This document shows, piece by piece, positions 42,418 through 51,045 of a stretch of DNA of 51,045 nucleotides (the stretch's first letter is position 1; every line of letters starts with the position of its first letter). The stretch spans positions 1 to 51,045 of the forward strand of contig JAUIEZ010000020.1 of the NCBI GenBank assembly GCA_030429665.1. Reading direction: 5' to 3'. Both the position numbers and the translations under genes were made by a program. Below the pieces are notes generated by a model, which was not told where the DNA came from, searched no databases, and was given only the letters and a program-made list of their open reading frames with translations. This stretch comes from Gammaproteobacteria bacterium (GTDB taxonomy: Bacteria > Pseudomonadota > Gammaproteobacteria > Arenicellales > CAJQKF01).

Positions 42418-42699
42418 ATGCAAAACGACCCCGTCGCCGACGAGCCGCGTTCCGGGCTCTGGTTGCGGCTGCTGTGGATGTTCCTGTTCTACCTGCTGCT
42501 CTTCCACGCGGTTGCGGTGATCGTCGCGCTCACGGCACTGGTCCAGTTCGTGCTCGTGCTGATCAACGGCGCGCCGCAGGGGCGACTGCGCGAGTTCTCG
42601 GCGGCGCTCAGCCGTTACGCGTACCAGATCCTCCAGTTTCTCAGTTTCAACGATTCGCGCAAACCGTTTCCGTTTTCCGAGTTTCCCGATCCCGAGTGA
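42418..42699 (+). CDS. Small DUF4389-like membrane protein
   Basis: This 93-residue protein has a hydrophobic core likely forming two membrane helices ([20 protein letters not shown] and [10 protein letters not shown]), then [22 protein letters not shown], which resembles DUF4389 proteins. Function unknown. ATG with CGGAG 7 nt upstream; a TAGAAT element at about 42373 could be its -10. It lies between lpxC and leuS with its own leader. Confidence 0.8.
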   Translation: MQNDPVADEPRSGLWLRLLWMFLFYLLLFHAVAVIVALTALVQFVLVLINGAPQGRLREFSAALSRYAYQILQFLSFNDSRKPFPFSEFPDPE

Positions 42700-42727
42700 C
42701 GCCGCGGATCGGGCACCCATTTGTGGA

Positions 42728-45373
42728 GTGACACCATTGGATTTTTCCTACAACCCCGAGGAGATCGAACGCGACGCCCAGCAGTATTGGCTGGAGAACA
42801 AGAGCTTCGAGGTCGTCGAGGATCCGAACAAGGAGAAATATTACTGCCTGTGCATGTTCCCGTATCCGTCGGGCAAGCTCCACATGGGGCACGTGCGCAA
42901 CTACACCATCGGCGACGTCATTTCGCGCTACCAGCGCATGCAGGGCAAGAACGTCCTGCAGCCGATGGGCTGGGACGCCTTCGGGCTGCCGGCGGAAAAT
43001 GCGGCCATCGCCAACCGCGTGCCGCCGGCGCGGTGGACGTACGAAAACATCGAATACATGAAGGGGCAGCTCAAGCGACTCGGCTTCGCCTACGACTGGA
43101 CCCGCGAGCTGGCGACCTGCCAACCCGACTACTACCGCTGGGAGCAGTGGTTGTTCACCCGGCTTTACGAGAAGGGCATTGCCTACAAGGCGCTCGCCGA
43201 GGTCAACTGGGACCCGGTGGAGGAATCCGTGCTGGCCAACGAACAGGTCATCGACGGGCGCGGCTGGCGCTCGGGCGCCAAGGTCGAGCGGCGGCAGATC
43301 CCGCACTGGTTCCTGCGCATTACCGATTATGCCGAGGAGCTTCTCGCCTGCCTCGACGACCTGCCCGGCTGGCCGGAATCGGTCAAGACCATGCAGCGAA
43401 ACTGGATCGGGCGTTCGGAGGGTCTGGAGATCGACTTCGCCATTGACGGCGAAGGCGAGCCGCTGCGCATCTTCACCACCCGGCCGGACACGATATTCGG
43501 CGCCACGTTCATGGCGGTGGCCGCCGACCACCCGCTCGCGCAACGCGCCGCGTCGCGCGACGCGGAAATCGCCGCCTTCGTCGATGAGTGTCGCCGGGGC
43601 GGGTTCAAGGAAGCCGACGTCGAAACCATGGAAAAGAAGGGGCGGCCGCTCGGCGTCGACGCCATCAACCCGTACAACGGCGAGCGCATTCCCGTGTGGG
43701 TCGCGAATTTCGTCCTCATGGGTTACGGCACCGGCGCCGTCATGGCGGTGCCGGCCCACGACGAACGCGACCACGCCTTCGCGACTCGTTTCGAGCTGCC
43801 CATCCGCCAGGTCATCGCGCCAGCCGACGGCACCGAGGTGGACGTCCAGGCCGCCGCCTGGACCGACAAGGAAAACATGGTCACGGTAAACTCCGGCGAG
43901 TTCTCCGGGCTCGACTTCAAAACCGCGTTTGACCGCATTGCCGCCGCCGCCGAAGCCGGCGGTTTCGGCGCGCGACGGGTCAACTACCGCCTGCGCGACT
44001 GGGGCCTGTCGCGGCAGCGATACTGGGGCTGTCCGGTGCCCATGATCGAGCGCGAGGGGGGCGATCCGGTGGCGGTGCCCGAGGACCAGCTGCCGGTGGT
44101 GCTGCCCGAGGACGTCACCGTGCAAGGGGGCGGTTCACCGCTCAAGCAGATCGCCGAGTTCGTCAACACGGTGGATCCCGAAACCGGGCAGCCGGCGCGG
44201 CGCGACACCGACACTTTCGATACCTTCGTCGAGTCTTCGTGGTACTACGCGCGGTTCGCGTGCGCCGACAACGACGCCGCCATGCTCGACGAGCGCGCGA
44301 ATTACTGGCTGCCGGTCGACCAGTACATCGGCGGCATCGAGCACGCCATATTGCACCTGCTCTACGCGCGCTTCTTCCACAAGCTGATGCGTGACGAGGC
44401 TCTGGTGACGAGCGACGAGCCGTTTACCAACCTGCTCACCCAGGGCATGGTGCTGGCGGAGACCTACTACCGCGAGGGCGAGAGCGGAAAGAAGCTCTAT
44501 TTCGCGCCCGACGAGGTCGATGTCGAACGCGACGAGACCGGCCGCGTCGCACTCGCACGCCTGAAGGCCGACGGCGAGCCGGTCGAGATCGGGCGCATGG
44601 AGAGCATGTCGAAGTCCAAGCGAAACGGCGTCGATCCCGAAGCCATGATCGAGCGCTACGGCGCCGACACGGTTCGCTTGTTCATGATGTTTGCCGCGCC
44701 GCCGGAGCAGTCCCTTGAATGGAACGACAACGCGGTAGCCGGTTCGCACCGCTTCCTGCGCCGCTATCACGAACTGGTGCAGCGCCAGCGCGAGTTTCTC
44801 GGTCCGGTGCTGGCCGCGGACCCCGCGTGCGCGCGGGCGGCCGGCGTCGCCGACGACGAGTGCCGCCGACTGCGTGGCGTGTTGCACGGCATGCTGGACA
44901 AGGTGAATCGCGATTTCGCCAAGTTCCAGTTCAATACCGTGGTGGCGGCTTGCATGGAACTGGTCAACCACCTGGAGAAGTTCGACGGCCGCAAGCCGCT
45001 CGACAGCGGCCACGGCGCCCACGAAGACCGCGTCCTGGTCATGGCCGAGGCGGTATCGGTGCTGACGCGCGTCCTCGCGCCCGTGGTCCCGCACGTCACC
45101 CACGCCGCGTGGCAGGGCCTGGGTATCGACACGCCGCTGATCGACGCGCCGTGGCCGGCGGTGGACGACGGCGCCCTGGTATCGGATCGCGTCAAGCTGG
45201 TGGTGCAGGTCAACGGCAAGCGCCGCGCGGAGATCGAGGTCGCGGCCGATGCGTCCCGGGACGACATCGTTGCCGCCGCCCTGGCCGACGAAGCCGTGGC
45301 GCGCCACGTGGACGGCGCCACGCCGCGCAAGAGCATCGTGGTGCCCGGGCGGCTTGTCAACGTCGTCATCTGA
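42728..45373 (+). CDS. leuS: Leucyl-tRNA synthetase
   Basis: This 881-residue class Ia synthetase charges tRNA-Leu. The HIGH motif is HMGH in [14 protein letters not shown], the KMSKS motif appears as SMSKSKRNG, and the CP1 editing domain includes [12 protein letters not shown] and [15 protein letters not shown]. It is collinear with E. coli LeuRS along its length. Start is GTG at 42728; an in-frame TTG at 42737 would remove three residues. Confidence 0.97.
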   Translation: MTPLDFSYNPEEIERDAQQYWLENKSFEVVEDPNKEKYYCLCMFPYPSGKLHMGHVRNYTIGDVISRYQRMQGKNVLQPMGWDAFGLPAENAAIANRVPPARWTYENIEYMKGQLKRLGFAYDWTRELATCQPDYYRWEQWLFTRLYEKGIAYKALAEVNWDPVEESVLANEQVIDGRGWRSGAKVERRQIPHWFLRITDYAEELLACLDDLPGWPESVKTMQRNWIGRSEGLEIDFAIDGEGEPLRIFTTRPDTIFGATFMAVAADHPLAQRAASRDAEIAAFVDECRRGGFKEADVETMEKKGRPLGVDAINPYNGERIPVWVANFVLMGYGTGAVMAVPAHDERDHAFATRFELPIRQVIAPADGTEVDVQAAAWTDKENMVTVNSGEFSGLDFKTAFDRIAAAAEAGGFGARRVNYRLRDWGLSRQRYWGCPVPMIEREGGDPVAVPEDQLPVVLPEDVTVQGGGSPLKQIAEFVNTVDPETGQPARRDTDTFDTFVESSWYYARFACADNDAAMLDERANYWLPVDQYIGGIEHAILHLLYARFFHKLMRDEALVTSDEPFTNLLTQGMVLAETYYREGESGKKLYFAPDEVDVERDETGRVALARLKADGEPVEIGRMESMSKSKRNGVDPEAMIERYGADTVRLFMMFAAPPEQSLEWNDNAVAGSHRFLRRYHELVQRQREFLGPVLAADPACARAAGVADDECRRLRGVLHGMLDKVNRDFAKFQFNTVVAACMELVNHLEKFDGRKPLDSGHGAHEDRVLVMAEAVSVLTRVLAPVVPHVTHAAWQGLGIDTPLIDAPWPAVDDGALVSDRVKLVVQVNGKRRAEIEVAADASRDDIVAAALADEAVARHVDGATPRKSIVVPGRLVNVVI

Positions 45374-45425
45374 AAACGGCGGGGGATGCCGCCGGCGATT
45401 TTCCGTATAATTCGTAAACGCAAGC

Positions 45426-45445
45426 GCCGCGGTCCGCGCCGCGGC
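45426..45445 (+). repeat. 7-bp GC hairpin in the lptE leader
   Basis: GCCGCGG (45426-45432) pairs with CCGCGGC (45439-45445) over TCCGCG, between leuS and lptE. A TATAAT sequence at 45406-45411 lies just upstream but has no good -35 at 16-18 nt. The hairpin may be a leader structure of the lptE transcript. Confidence 0.4.
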
Positions 45446-45476
45446 AGCGAACCCACCGATCTGAGCAGGTGACTCC

Positions 45477-45956
45477 ATGCGAAAACTGGCCTTGTTGATG
45501 ACCTTGAGCGCCGCGCTGTTCGCCGCGGGCTGCGGATTCCACCTGCGGGGAAAGGTCGAGCTGTCACCCGAACTCATGAACGTATACGTGGAAGGTTCCG
45601 ATCCCGAGCTGGTGAACGACCTCAAGGACTCCCTGGACTTCTCCGGCGCCACGGTCGTGTCCTCGCCGGCGTCTGCGACGTCCGCCGTCGTGTTGGAATC
45701 GCGGTACGAGCGGGTGGTGCGCACCCTCGACTCTCGCGGCCTGGCGACCGGTTACGTGCTGCGGTACGACGCGCGATTTCGCGTCATCAGTTCCGAGGGC
45801 GAACGACTGCACGAAAGCGGGGTCATCACCCTGAAGCGAAATTTCGATTTCGACGCCACCCAGGTGCTGCAGAAGGAAAGCGAGGAGGAGTTCCTCAGGG
45901 AGGACATGCGCGAGCAGCTCATACAGCAGGTCATGCGGCAGCTCAGCGCCATCTGA
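45477..45956 (+). CDS. lptE: LPS-assembly lipoprotein LptE
   Basis: This 159-residue outer-membrane lipoprotein has a signal peptide ending in lipobox FAAGC with the lipidated Cys19, then GFHLRGKVELSPEL, the usual LptE opening. It plugs the LptD barrel that inserts LPS into the outer membrane. Position between leuS and holA is the conserved gammaproteobacterial one. Confidence 0.94.
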   Translation: MRKLALLMTLSAALFAAGCGFHLRGKVELSPELMNVYVEGSDPELVNDLKDSLDFSGATVVSSPASATSAVVLESRYERVVRTLDSRGLATGYVLRYDARFRVISSEGERLHESGVITLKRNFDFDATQVLQKESEEEFLREDMREQLIQQVMRQLSAI

Positions 45957-45993
45957 GCCCGAAGGTTCGGGCGAAAGCCTGCATTCCAGGCGC

Positions 45994-47052
45994 GTGGAGA
46001 TCGTCGCGGGGCAACTGGCGGCACAGCTGGAGCAAGGTGAGGCGCGCTGCTTCCTGGTTCACGGCGCCGAACCGCTGCTGGTGGAAGAGGCCCGTGACCG
46101 GATTCGAGCCCATTTTAAGAACCAGGGTTTCGGCGACGACAACCGCTACAGCGCGGAGGCCGGTTTCGACTGGTCGGCATTGACCCAATCGTCGCGCTCC
46201 CTGTCTCTGTTCGCCGAACGACGCTATATCGAGCTACGCCTGCCGGGCGGCCAGCCCGGCGAGGCGGGTACCGCCTTCGTCAAGGATTTTCTTGCCGCCG
46301 CCGACCGCGACACCGCGCTCGTCATCCTCGCCGGGAAGCTGGACAGGAAGCAGCTCGCGGCCGCCTGGTGCCGGGCGATTGCCGCCGGGGGGATCGTCGT
46401 TGATACCGGGACGGTAGCCGCCGCGCGCCTGCCGCGCTGGATCCAGCAACGCTTCGCCGCGGCGGGCGTCGACTGCTCCGCGGACGTCGCCGCTCGCCTC
46501 GCCTACTACGTAGAGGGCAACCTGCTCGCCGCCGACCAGGAGGTTCGCAAGCTGGCCCTGATCCTGCCCGACGGCGCCACCCTGGACGAATCGCGTCTCG
46601 AGTCGGTCATGGCCGACCACGCCCGCTTCAACGTTTTCACCTTCGTCGACGCCTGCGTGTCCGGGCACTCGACGCGCTGCCTGCGAATCCTCCGCAGCCT
46701 GCGGCGCGAGGGGCTCGAACCGGTGATCCTGGTCTGGGCGCTGGCTCGCGAAGTGCGGCTGCTCGGCCAGGTTGGCGCGGCGATCAAGGGCGGCGAGGCG
46801 CGCGATGCCGTGTTCAAGCGTCACCGGGTATGGTCCAGCCGCACGGGAATGGTGATGGGCGCGCTGAAACGGCTCGGCCTGGCGCGACTCAACGAGATCC
46901 TTCGCGACGTCGCCTACCTCGATCGGCTGGTAAAGGGGCACGAGACCCGCCCGCGAGGACCGGCGGACCCGTGGATCGAAATAGAGCGCGTGGCGCTCGC
47001 GCTGTGTGGTATAAAATCGGTGGATACCTTGAAAATCGCCAGCATGAGATGA
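45994..47052 (+). CDS. holA: DNA polymerase III delta subunit
   Basis: This 352-residue clamp-loader subunit opens the beta clamp. [47 protein letters not shown] and [22 protein letters not shown] align with E. coli HolA, as does [20 protein letters not shown] start 37 nt after lptE. Its stop overlaps the proA start by 4 nt. Confidence 0.95.
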   Translation: MEIVAGQLAAQLEQGEARCFLVHGAEPLLVEEARDRIRAHFKNQGFGDDNRYSAEAGFDWSALTQSSRSLSLFAERRYIELRLPGGQPGEAGTAFVKDFLAAADRDTALVILAGKLDRKQLAAAWCRAIAAGGIVVDTGTVAAARLPRWIQQRFAAAGVDCSADVAARLAYYVEGNLLAADQEVRKLALILPDGATLDESRLESVMADHARFNVFTFVDACVSGHSTRCLRILRSLRREGLEPVILVWALAREVRLLGQVGAAIKGGEARDAVFKRHRVWSSRTGMVMGALKRLGLARLNEILRDVAYLDRLVKGHETRPRGPADPWIEIERVALALCGIKSVDTLKIASMR

Positions 47053-48329
47053 CCATCACGACTGCAGGAACCATCGACGTCTCGTCATATGTGCGCGATC
47101 TCGGCATCCGCGCACGCCGGGTGTCGCGCGAACTGGCCGCGGCGAGCACGGCCGCCAAGAACGCCGCGCTCGCCAGGACCGCCGAATTGATCGACGCGAA
47201 CCGGTCCGACATCGTCAAGGCCAACCGGGTCGATCTTGAGGCAGGCCGCCAGAAAAACCTGACGCCGGCGCTGCTCGACCGGCTCGAGCTTACCGAGGCG
47301 CGCATTGACGCCATGGCCGAGGGCTTGCGCCAGATCGTCGCGCTGCCGGACCCGGTCGGTGAAATCGACGCGTTGCGCCAGCGCCCCTCGGGCATTCGCG
47401 TCGGGCGCATGCGGGTACCGATCGGGGTCATCGCCATCATCTACGAATCGCGACCCAACGTCACCGCCGATGCCGCCGCGTTGTGCCTGAAATCCGGCAA
47501 CGCGGTCATACTGCGCGGCGGTTCCGAGGCCATTCATTCGAATCTCGCCGTCGCCGAGTGCATTGCCGGCGGCCTGGCGACGGCCGGCCTGCCCGCCGAT
47601 GCCGTGCAGGTCATCGACACCACCGACCGCAACGCGGTCGGCGCGCTGGTCAAGATGAGCGACTACGTCGACGTCATCGTACCGCGCGGCGGCAAGGGGC
47701 TGATCGAGCGCATCAGCGCGGAGGCGACCGTGCCGGTGATCAAGCACCTCGACGGCATTTGTCACGTCTACGTCGACGAGCACGCCGATCCCGACAAGGC
47801 CGTCACCGTCGCATTCAACGCCAAGGCCCGCCGTTACGGCATTTGCGGCGCGATGGAGACGCTTCTGGTCGCCGAACCCGTGGCCGGCCGCGTCCTGGGC
47901 GAGTTGGCGCCAAAGTACCGCGAGGCGGGCATCGAGTTGCGCGGTTGCGAGCGCACCCGCGCCCTGTTGCCCGATATCGCCGTTGCCAGCGAGGAAGACT
48001 GGCGCACCGAATACCTGGCGCCGATCCTGTCCATCCGCGTGGTCGACGGCCTCGATGCGGCCATAGACCACATCGCGATCTACGGTTCCGGTCATACCGA
48101 CGCCATCGTCACCGAGAGCGTGTCGAACGCCAACGCCTTCCTGGCGCGGGTCGATTCCAGTTCCGTGATGGTCAATGCGTCCACCCAGTTCGCCGACGGT
48201 TTCGAGTACGGTCTGGGCGCCGAGATCGGTATCAGCACGAACAAGCTGCACGTGCGCGGCCCGGTCGGCCTGGAAGGGCTCACTACCCAGAAATACGTCG
48301 TGTTCGGCGACGGCACCATCCGCCCCTGA
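47049..48329 (+). CDS. proA: Gamma-glutamyl phosphate reductase
   Basis: This 426-residue NADPH enzyme makes glutamate-5-semialdehyde in proline synthesis. [45 protein letters not shown] and the catalytic Cys in [13 protein letters not shown] are family motifs; [20 protein letters not shown] is near the end. ATG at 47049 is coupled to holA. proB is not in the window. Confidence 0.97.
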   Translation: MTITTAGTIDVSSYVRDLGIRARRVSRELAAASTAAKNAALARTAELIDANRSDIVKANRVDLEAGRQKNLTPALLDRLELTEARIDAMAEGLRQIVALPDPVGEIDALRQRPSGIRVGRMRVPIGVIAIIYESRPNVTADAAALCLKSGNAVILRGGSEAIHSNLAVAECIAGGLATAGLPADAVQVIDTTDRNAVGALVKMSDYVDVIVPRGGKGLIERISAEATVPVIKHLDGICHVYVDEHADPDKAVTVAFNAKARRYGICGAMETLLVAEPVAGRVLGELAPKYREAGIELRGCERTRALLPDIAVASEEDWRTEYLAPILSIRVVDGLDAAIDHIAIYGSGHTDAIVTESVSNANAFLARVDSSSVMVNASTQFADGFEYGLGAEIGISTNKLHVRGPVGLEGLTTQKYVVFGDGTIRP

Positions 48330-48354
48330 GCGGGATACGGCGCGAGGACGGGAG

Positions 48355-48990
48355 ATTTCCGGGGTCGAGCGCATCGTCGGCTTGTTCGGGGGTACTTTCG
48401 ACCCCATCCATGCCGGTCATCTGCGCTTGCTCGGCGCCGTTCTCGAGCGGTTGCCGATCGAGGTCATCCACGTCGTGCCCGCCGCCGTGCCGCCCCTGCG
48501 CCCCCAGCCGGTTGCGGACGCCGAGCACCGCGTGGCGATGGTGCATATCGCCGTCTCCGGTACCGAGGGGCTTTTCTGTGACCGGCGCGAAATCGATCGC
48601 GACGGCATCTCATACACGCTTTTGACCGTGCGGGAAATGCTGCGCGAGATGCCCGCGTGCCGGCTCGCGCTGATCCTCGGCCGCGACGCATTCGACAAGC
48701 TGCCGCGTTGGCACGGCTTCGACGAACTGCGAACCCTCGTCGATTTTGTCGTGATCAACCGGCCGGGTTTCGACGCCGCCGCTTCTCCGCCGCCGTGGAT
48801 GGCCGGGAAATCCATGGCGACCGGGTTCGACCTGGATGCGCCGCCGGGACGGGTCGTCGCCCTCGAGATTCCGCCCTCGGACATTTCCGCCACCGAACTC
48901 AGGCGGCGTCTCGCCGACGACGAGGACGTCTCCGACATGCTGCCACCGGACGTATACGCCTACATACGGGAACATAGACTCTATGCCTGA
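48355..48990 (+). CDS. nadD: Nicotinate mononucleotide adenylyltransferase, apparent ATT start
   Basis: This protein of about 211 residues converts nicotinate mononucleotide to deamido-NAD. VGLFGGTFDPIHAGHLRL is the nucleotidyltransferase core, SDISATELRRRL the later ISSTxxR-like motif, with PPDVYAYIREH at the end. No ATG, GTG or TTG lies between the end of proA and the conserved first strand (ERIVGLFGG). The in-frame ATT at 48355 has GAGG (48344-48347) 7 nt upstream and gives the expected N-terminus. Other options are ATC at 48373, a TTG at 48382 that would cut into the core, or an ATG at 48175 deep inside proA. The 3' end overlaps rsfS by 8 nt. Confidence 0.9.
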   Translation: MSGVERIVGLFGGTFDPIHAGHLRLLGAVLERLPIEVIHVVPAAVPPLRPQPVADAEHRVAMVHIAVSGTEGLFCDRREIDRDGISYTLLTVREMLREMPACRLALILGRDAFDKLPRWHGFDELRTLVDFVVINRPGFDAAASPPPWMAGKSMATGFDLDAPPGRVVALEIPPSDISATELRRRLADDEDVSDMLPPDVYAYIREHRLYA

Positions 48991-49372
48991 CAACAACCCC
49001 ACTCTCGCCGATTCCGCCGCCCTGTGCGACGCCCTGGTCCGCGCCCTCGAGGACGGCAAGGGGCAGGACATCAGCCGGCTGGACGTCAGCCGGCTGACCA
49101 CCATGGCCGACTTCATGGTGATCGTCAGCGGCACCTCGTCGCGGCACGTCAAGGCGCTGGCCACCAACACCGTCGACGCGTTGCGCGAACAGGGCATCCG
49201 GCCACGCGGCGTGGAGGGAGAGGAAAGCGGCGAATGGGTGTTGCTCGACTTCGGCGACGTCATCGTGCACGTCATGCAGAAGCAGGTCCGCGAGCACTAC
49301 GACCTGGAGGGATTGTGGCAGGCGGGATTCAACGAGGCCATGCTTCGTCGCGCCCGCGATATCGCGGACTGA
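48983..49372 (+). CDS. rsfS: Ribosomal silencing factor RsfS
   Basis: This 129-residue protein binds ribosomal protein L14 and blocks subunit joining under starvation. DISRLDVSRLTTMADFMVIVSGTSSRHVKAL and GEWVLLDFGDVIVHVM followed by REHYDLEGLW are hallmarks of the RsfS/YbeB/Iojap family. The C-terminus is longer than the end of the core by about 15 residues. ATG at 48983 lies within the end of nadD. Confidence 0.96.
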   Translation: MPDNNPTLADSAALCDALVRALEDGKGQDISRLDVSRLTTMADFMVIVSGTSSRHVKALATNTVDALREQGIRPRGVEGEESGEWVLLDFGDVIVHVMQKQVREHYDLEGLWQAGFNEAMLRRARDIAD

Positions 49373-49420
49373 ACCGCTGCCGGCGAACGAGTCGGGTCGA
49401 CCACGAAGACGGATCGCGGT

Positions 49421-49888
49421 GTGAAAGTTCACCTCGTCGCCGTCGGTCGCCGCATGCCCGGCTGGGTGAATATCGCGTTCGAGGAGTACCGCCGCCGCCT
49501 GGTCGCGCCGGTCGCATTGGAGCTTGTCGAGGTCGAGGCGCGGCGACGAGGCAAGAACCCGGACATTCGTCGCATTGTGGATGCCGAGGGCGAAGCCCTC
49601 ATCGCGGCGGTGCCGGCCGGCGCCCTGACCATTGCCCTGGACCGCGGCGGACGCGCCGTGGACACCGAGACGCTGGCCGGATTGCTGCAGGAATGGGTTG
49701 ACGACGCCCAGGACGTGGCCTTTCTCGTGGGCGGGCCGGAGGGCCTGTCGGACAAGTGCCTGTCCGCCGCGCACCTGAAGCTTTCCCTGTCGACGCTGAC
49801 CTTCGCCCATCCGCTGGTTCGGGTCGTCGTGGCCGAACAGATTTACCGCGCCTACAGCATCAACCATGGCCTCCCCTACCATCGTTGA
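49421..49888 (+). CDS. rlmH: 23S rRNA pseudouridine-1915 N3-methyltransferase
   Basis: This 155-residue SPOUT-class enzyme modifies the 70S ribosome. MKVHLVAVGRRMPGWV opens it; LDRGGRAVDTETLA, FLVGGPEGLSDKC (SAM knot) and TLTFAHPLVRVVVAEQIYRAY with terminal NHGLPYHR are signatures. GTG start 48 nt after rsfS. The 3' end overlaps maf by 23 nt. Confidence 0.97.
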   Translation: MKVHLVAVGRRMPGWVNIAFEEYRRRLVAPVALELVEVEARRRGKNPDIRRIVDAEGEALIAAVPAGALTIALDRGGRAVDTETLAGLLQEWVDDAQDVAFLVGGPEGLSDKCLSAAHLKLSLSTLTFAHPLVRVVVAEQIYRAYSINHGLPYHR

Positions 49889-50450
49889 TCCGCACCTGTA
49901 CCTGGCGTCGCAATCGCCGCGTCGCGCCGAGCTGTTGACGCAGATCGGCGTGCGCTTCGACCGAATCCTTCCCGGCATCGACGAGAACGCGATAACAGCG
50001 GACGAACCTCGCGAGCGCGTGCTTCGCGTGGCGCGAGCGAAGTCGCTCGCGGTAGCGCCGCCGCGACCGCTGCCGGTACTGGCCGCCGACACCGCGGTGG
50101 TCTGCGGTAACGTCGAGCTGGGCAAGCCCGCCGATCGCGATGACGCCGAGCGCATGCTGCGCATGTTATCGAACCGCTCGCATTGGGTTTATACTGCGGT
50201 GGTCGTCCGCTTGGGCGAGCGATGCTTCGAGGCAGTCGTCGCCACCCGGGTTTGGTTCTCGAACCTCGACTCTTCCGCCATCGCGCGCTATTGCGACGAT
50301 GACGAACCTTATGACAAGGCCGGCGCATACGCGATACAGGGACGCGGGGCGATTTTCGTCCGCCGCATCGATGGCAGTTACAGCAATGTGGTGGGTCTGC
50401 CCCTGTACGAGACCGCGGCGCTGTTGCGGCAGGCAGGAATCGTATTTTGA
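49866..50450 (+). CDS. maf: Maf-family nucleotide pyrophosphatase
   Basis: This 194-residue enzyme hydrolyses nucleoside triphosphates such as dTTP/UTP, as house-cleaning. LYLASQSPRRAELL holds the SxRR motif, VLAADTAVVC the catalytic Asp, and DKAGAYAIQGRGAIFVRRIDG with YSNVVGLPLYE the C-terminal motifs. QGRGAIFV fits the YhdE-type subgroup. Overlaps both neighbours (23 nt with rlmH; TTGA with rng). Confidence 0.95.
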   Translation: MASPTIVDPHLYLASQSPRRAELLTQIGVRFDRILPGIDENAITADEPRERVLRVARAKSLAVAPPRPLPVLAADTAVVCGNVELGKPADRDDAERMLRMLSNRSHWVYTAVVVRLGERCFEAVVATRVWFSNLDSSAIARYCDDDEPYDKAGAYAIQGRGAIFVRRIDGSYSNVVGLPLYETAALLRQAGIVF

Positions 50451-51045
50451 GCGAAGAGTTGCTGATCAACATCACGCCCCAGGAAACGCGAGTCGCGGTG
50501 GTCGAAAACGGTGTGCTCCAGGAGGTGCACATCGAGCGCAACCACGGCAAGGGCATCGTCGGCAACATCTATCGCGGCAAGGTGGTGCGGGTGTTGCCCG
50601 GCATGCAGGCGGCATTCATCGACGTCGGGCTGGAGCGGACCGGGTTCCTGCATGCCGACGACATCGTCGTGCCCACCGGTAACGGCCCGGTGCGTTCCGC
50701 CGACGCGGCCAACGGGGAAGGGGAGAAAACCCCCATCACGTCGCTGGTGCGAGAAGGCCAGTCGGTGGTGGTGCAGGTGGTCAAGGACCCCATCGGCAGC
50801 AAGGGCGCGCGACTCACCACCCAGATCGCCATTCCCTCGCGCAATCTCGTCTACCTTCCCGGCACCGACCACGTCGGCGTGTCCCAGCGCATCGCCGACC
50901 CCGACGAATCACGCCGCACGTTCCGCTGGTTGTTCGAGGCCGCGTTCGATCGCCTCGCAGGTGGCCTCGCGCTGGAAAGCGTGAGCATGAAATCCAACGA
51001 GCGATCGTTCGGAGGAGACGATGCGGGGAACCCAAGTTGTTTGAT
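50447..51045 (+). CDS. rng: Ribonuclease G, 5' part (runs off window)
   Basis: A TTG at 50447, overlapping the maf stop by 4 nt, starts MSEELLINITPQETRVAVVE, then IVGNIYRGKVVRVLPGMQAAFIDVGLERTGFLH (S1 domain) and VQVVKDPIGSKGARLTTQI, collinear with E. coli RNase G to about residue 149 (HVGVSQRIAD). RNase G is an endonuclease for 16S rRNA 5' maturation and mRNA turnover. The last 50 or so codons to the edge stay open but do not resemble the family, so the reading there is uncertain. Confidence 0.85.
   Translation, partial: MSEELLINITPQETRVAVVENGVLQEVHIERNHGKGIVGNIYRGKVVRVLPGMQAAFIDVGLERTGFLHADDIVVPTGNGPVRSADAANGEGEKTPITSLVREGQSVVVQVVKDPIGSKGARLTTQIAIPSRNLVYLPGTDHVGVSQRIADPDESRRTFRWLFEAAFDRLAGGLALESVSMKSNERSFGGDDAGNPSCL

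Noticed and set aside
48175..48354. ATG start for nadD inside proA
   Set aside because: It would add 60 residues of out-of-frame proA sequence with poor composition, and NadD proteins start just before the GLFGGTFDP strand.

Overview
The window reads as a GC-rich gammaproteobacterial chromosome segment. The evidence is gene content and order: envC / yibN-like / secB / gpsA, an uninterrupted dcw cell-wall and division cluster (mraZ to lpxC) preceded by rnpB, and a leuS-lptE-holA-proA-nadD-rsfS-rlmH-maf-rng run. MurE carries the DNPR motif of meso-diaminopimelate enzymes, and LpxC and LptE are present, so the cell is Gram-negative with an LPS outer membrane. No tRNA, rRNA, CRISPR array, insertion sequence or phage gene was seen.

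Layout. (1) 1-4552: the 5' part of an envC homologue on the minus strand, divergent from a small ArsR regulator whose cysteine placement resembles persulfide sensors. Then come a membrane-anchored rhodanese, secB, gpsA and a TatD nuclease. (2) 4553-5155: about 600 bp with no convincing gene but a perfect inverted repeat. (3) 5156-13000: a five-gene accessory operon with a very large Orn/Lys/Arg-decarboxylase-like PLP enzyme, an ATP-grasp ligase, a C45-type Ntn hydrolase/acyltransferase, a nitrilase-superfamily amidase and a GabT-like aminotransferase. This is the best candidate for an undescribed pathway, probably amine/amide metabolism around polyamines or omega-amino acids. (4) 13182-23925: a LacI-type regulator with a clear palindromic operator in its own promoter. 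It is followed by one complete Fbp/Phn-like ABC importer, a GpdQ-like phosphodiesterase, a SLOG-fold protein and a second complete Ugp-like ABC importer. The block looks like an organophosphate or phosphodiester scavenging island. (5) 23965-24540: rnpB with its promoter, then a strong mraZ promoter followed by four 10-bp repeats that look like MraZ boxes. (6) 24545-42311: mraZ rsmH ftsL ftsI murE murF mraY murD ftsW murG murC murB ftsQ ftsA ftsZ lpxC, mostly overlapping by 1-13 nt. ddl is absent from its usual place between murB and ftsQ. (7) 42418-51045: a small DUF4389-like membrane protein, then leuS, lptE, holA, proA, nadD, rsfS, rlmH, maf and the start of RNase G, which runs off the window.

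The housekeeping blocks are tightly packed and translationally coupled. The accessory blocks (3 and 4) sit between two conserved segments, which is where lineage-specific cargo would be expected. Several gene gaps hold GC-rich perfect inverted repeats (4823, 15413, 23948, 39849, 41118, 41172). nadD appears to lack any ATG, GTG or TTG start at a sensible place and probably initiates at ATT. All functions are read from sequence motifs recognised by eye; no database search was possible.
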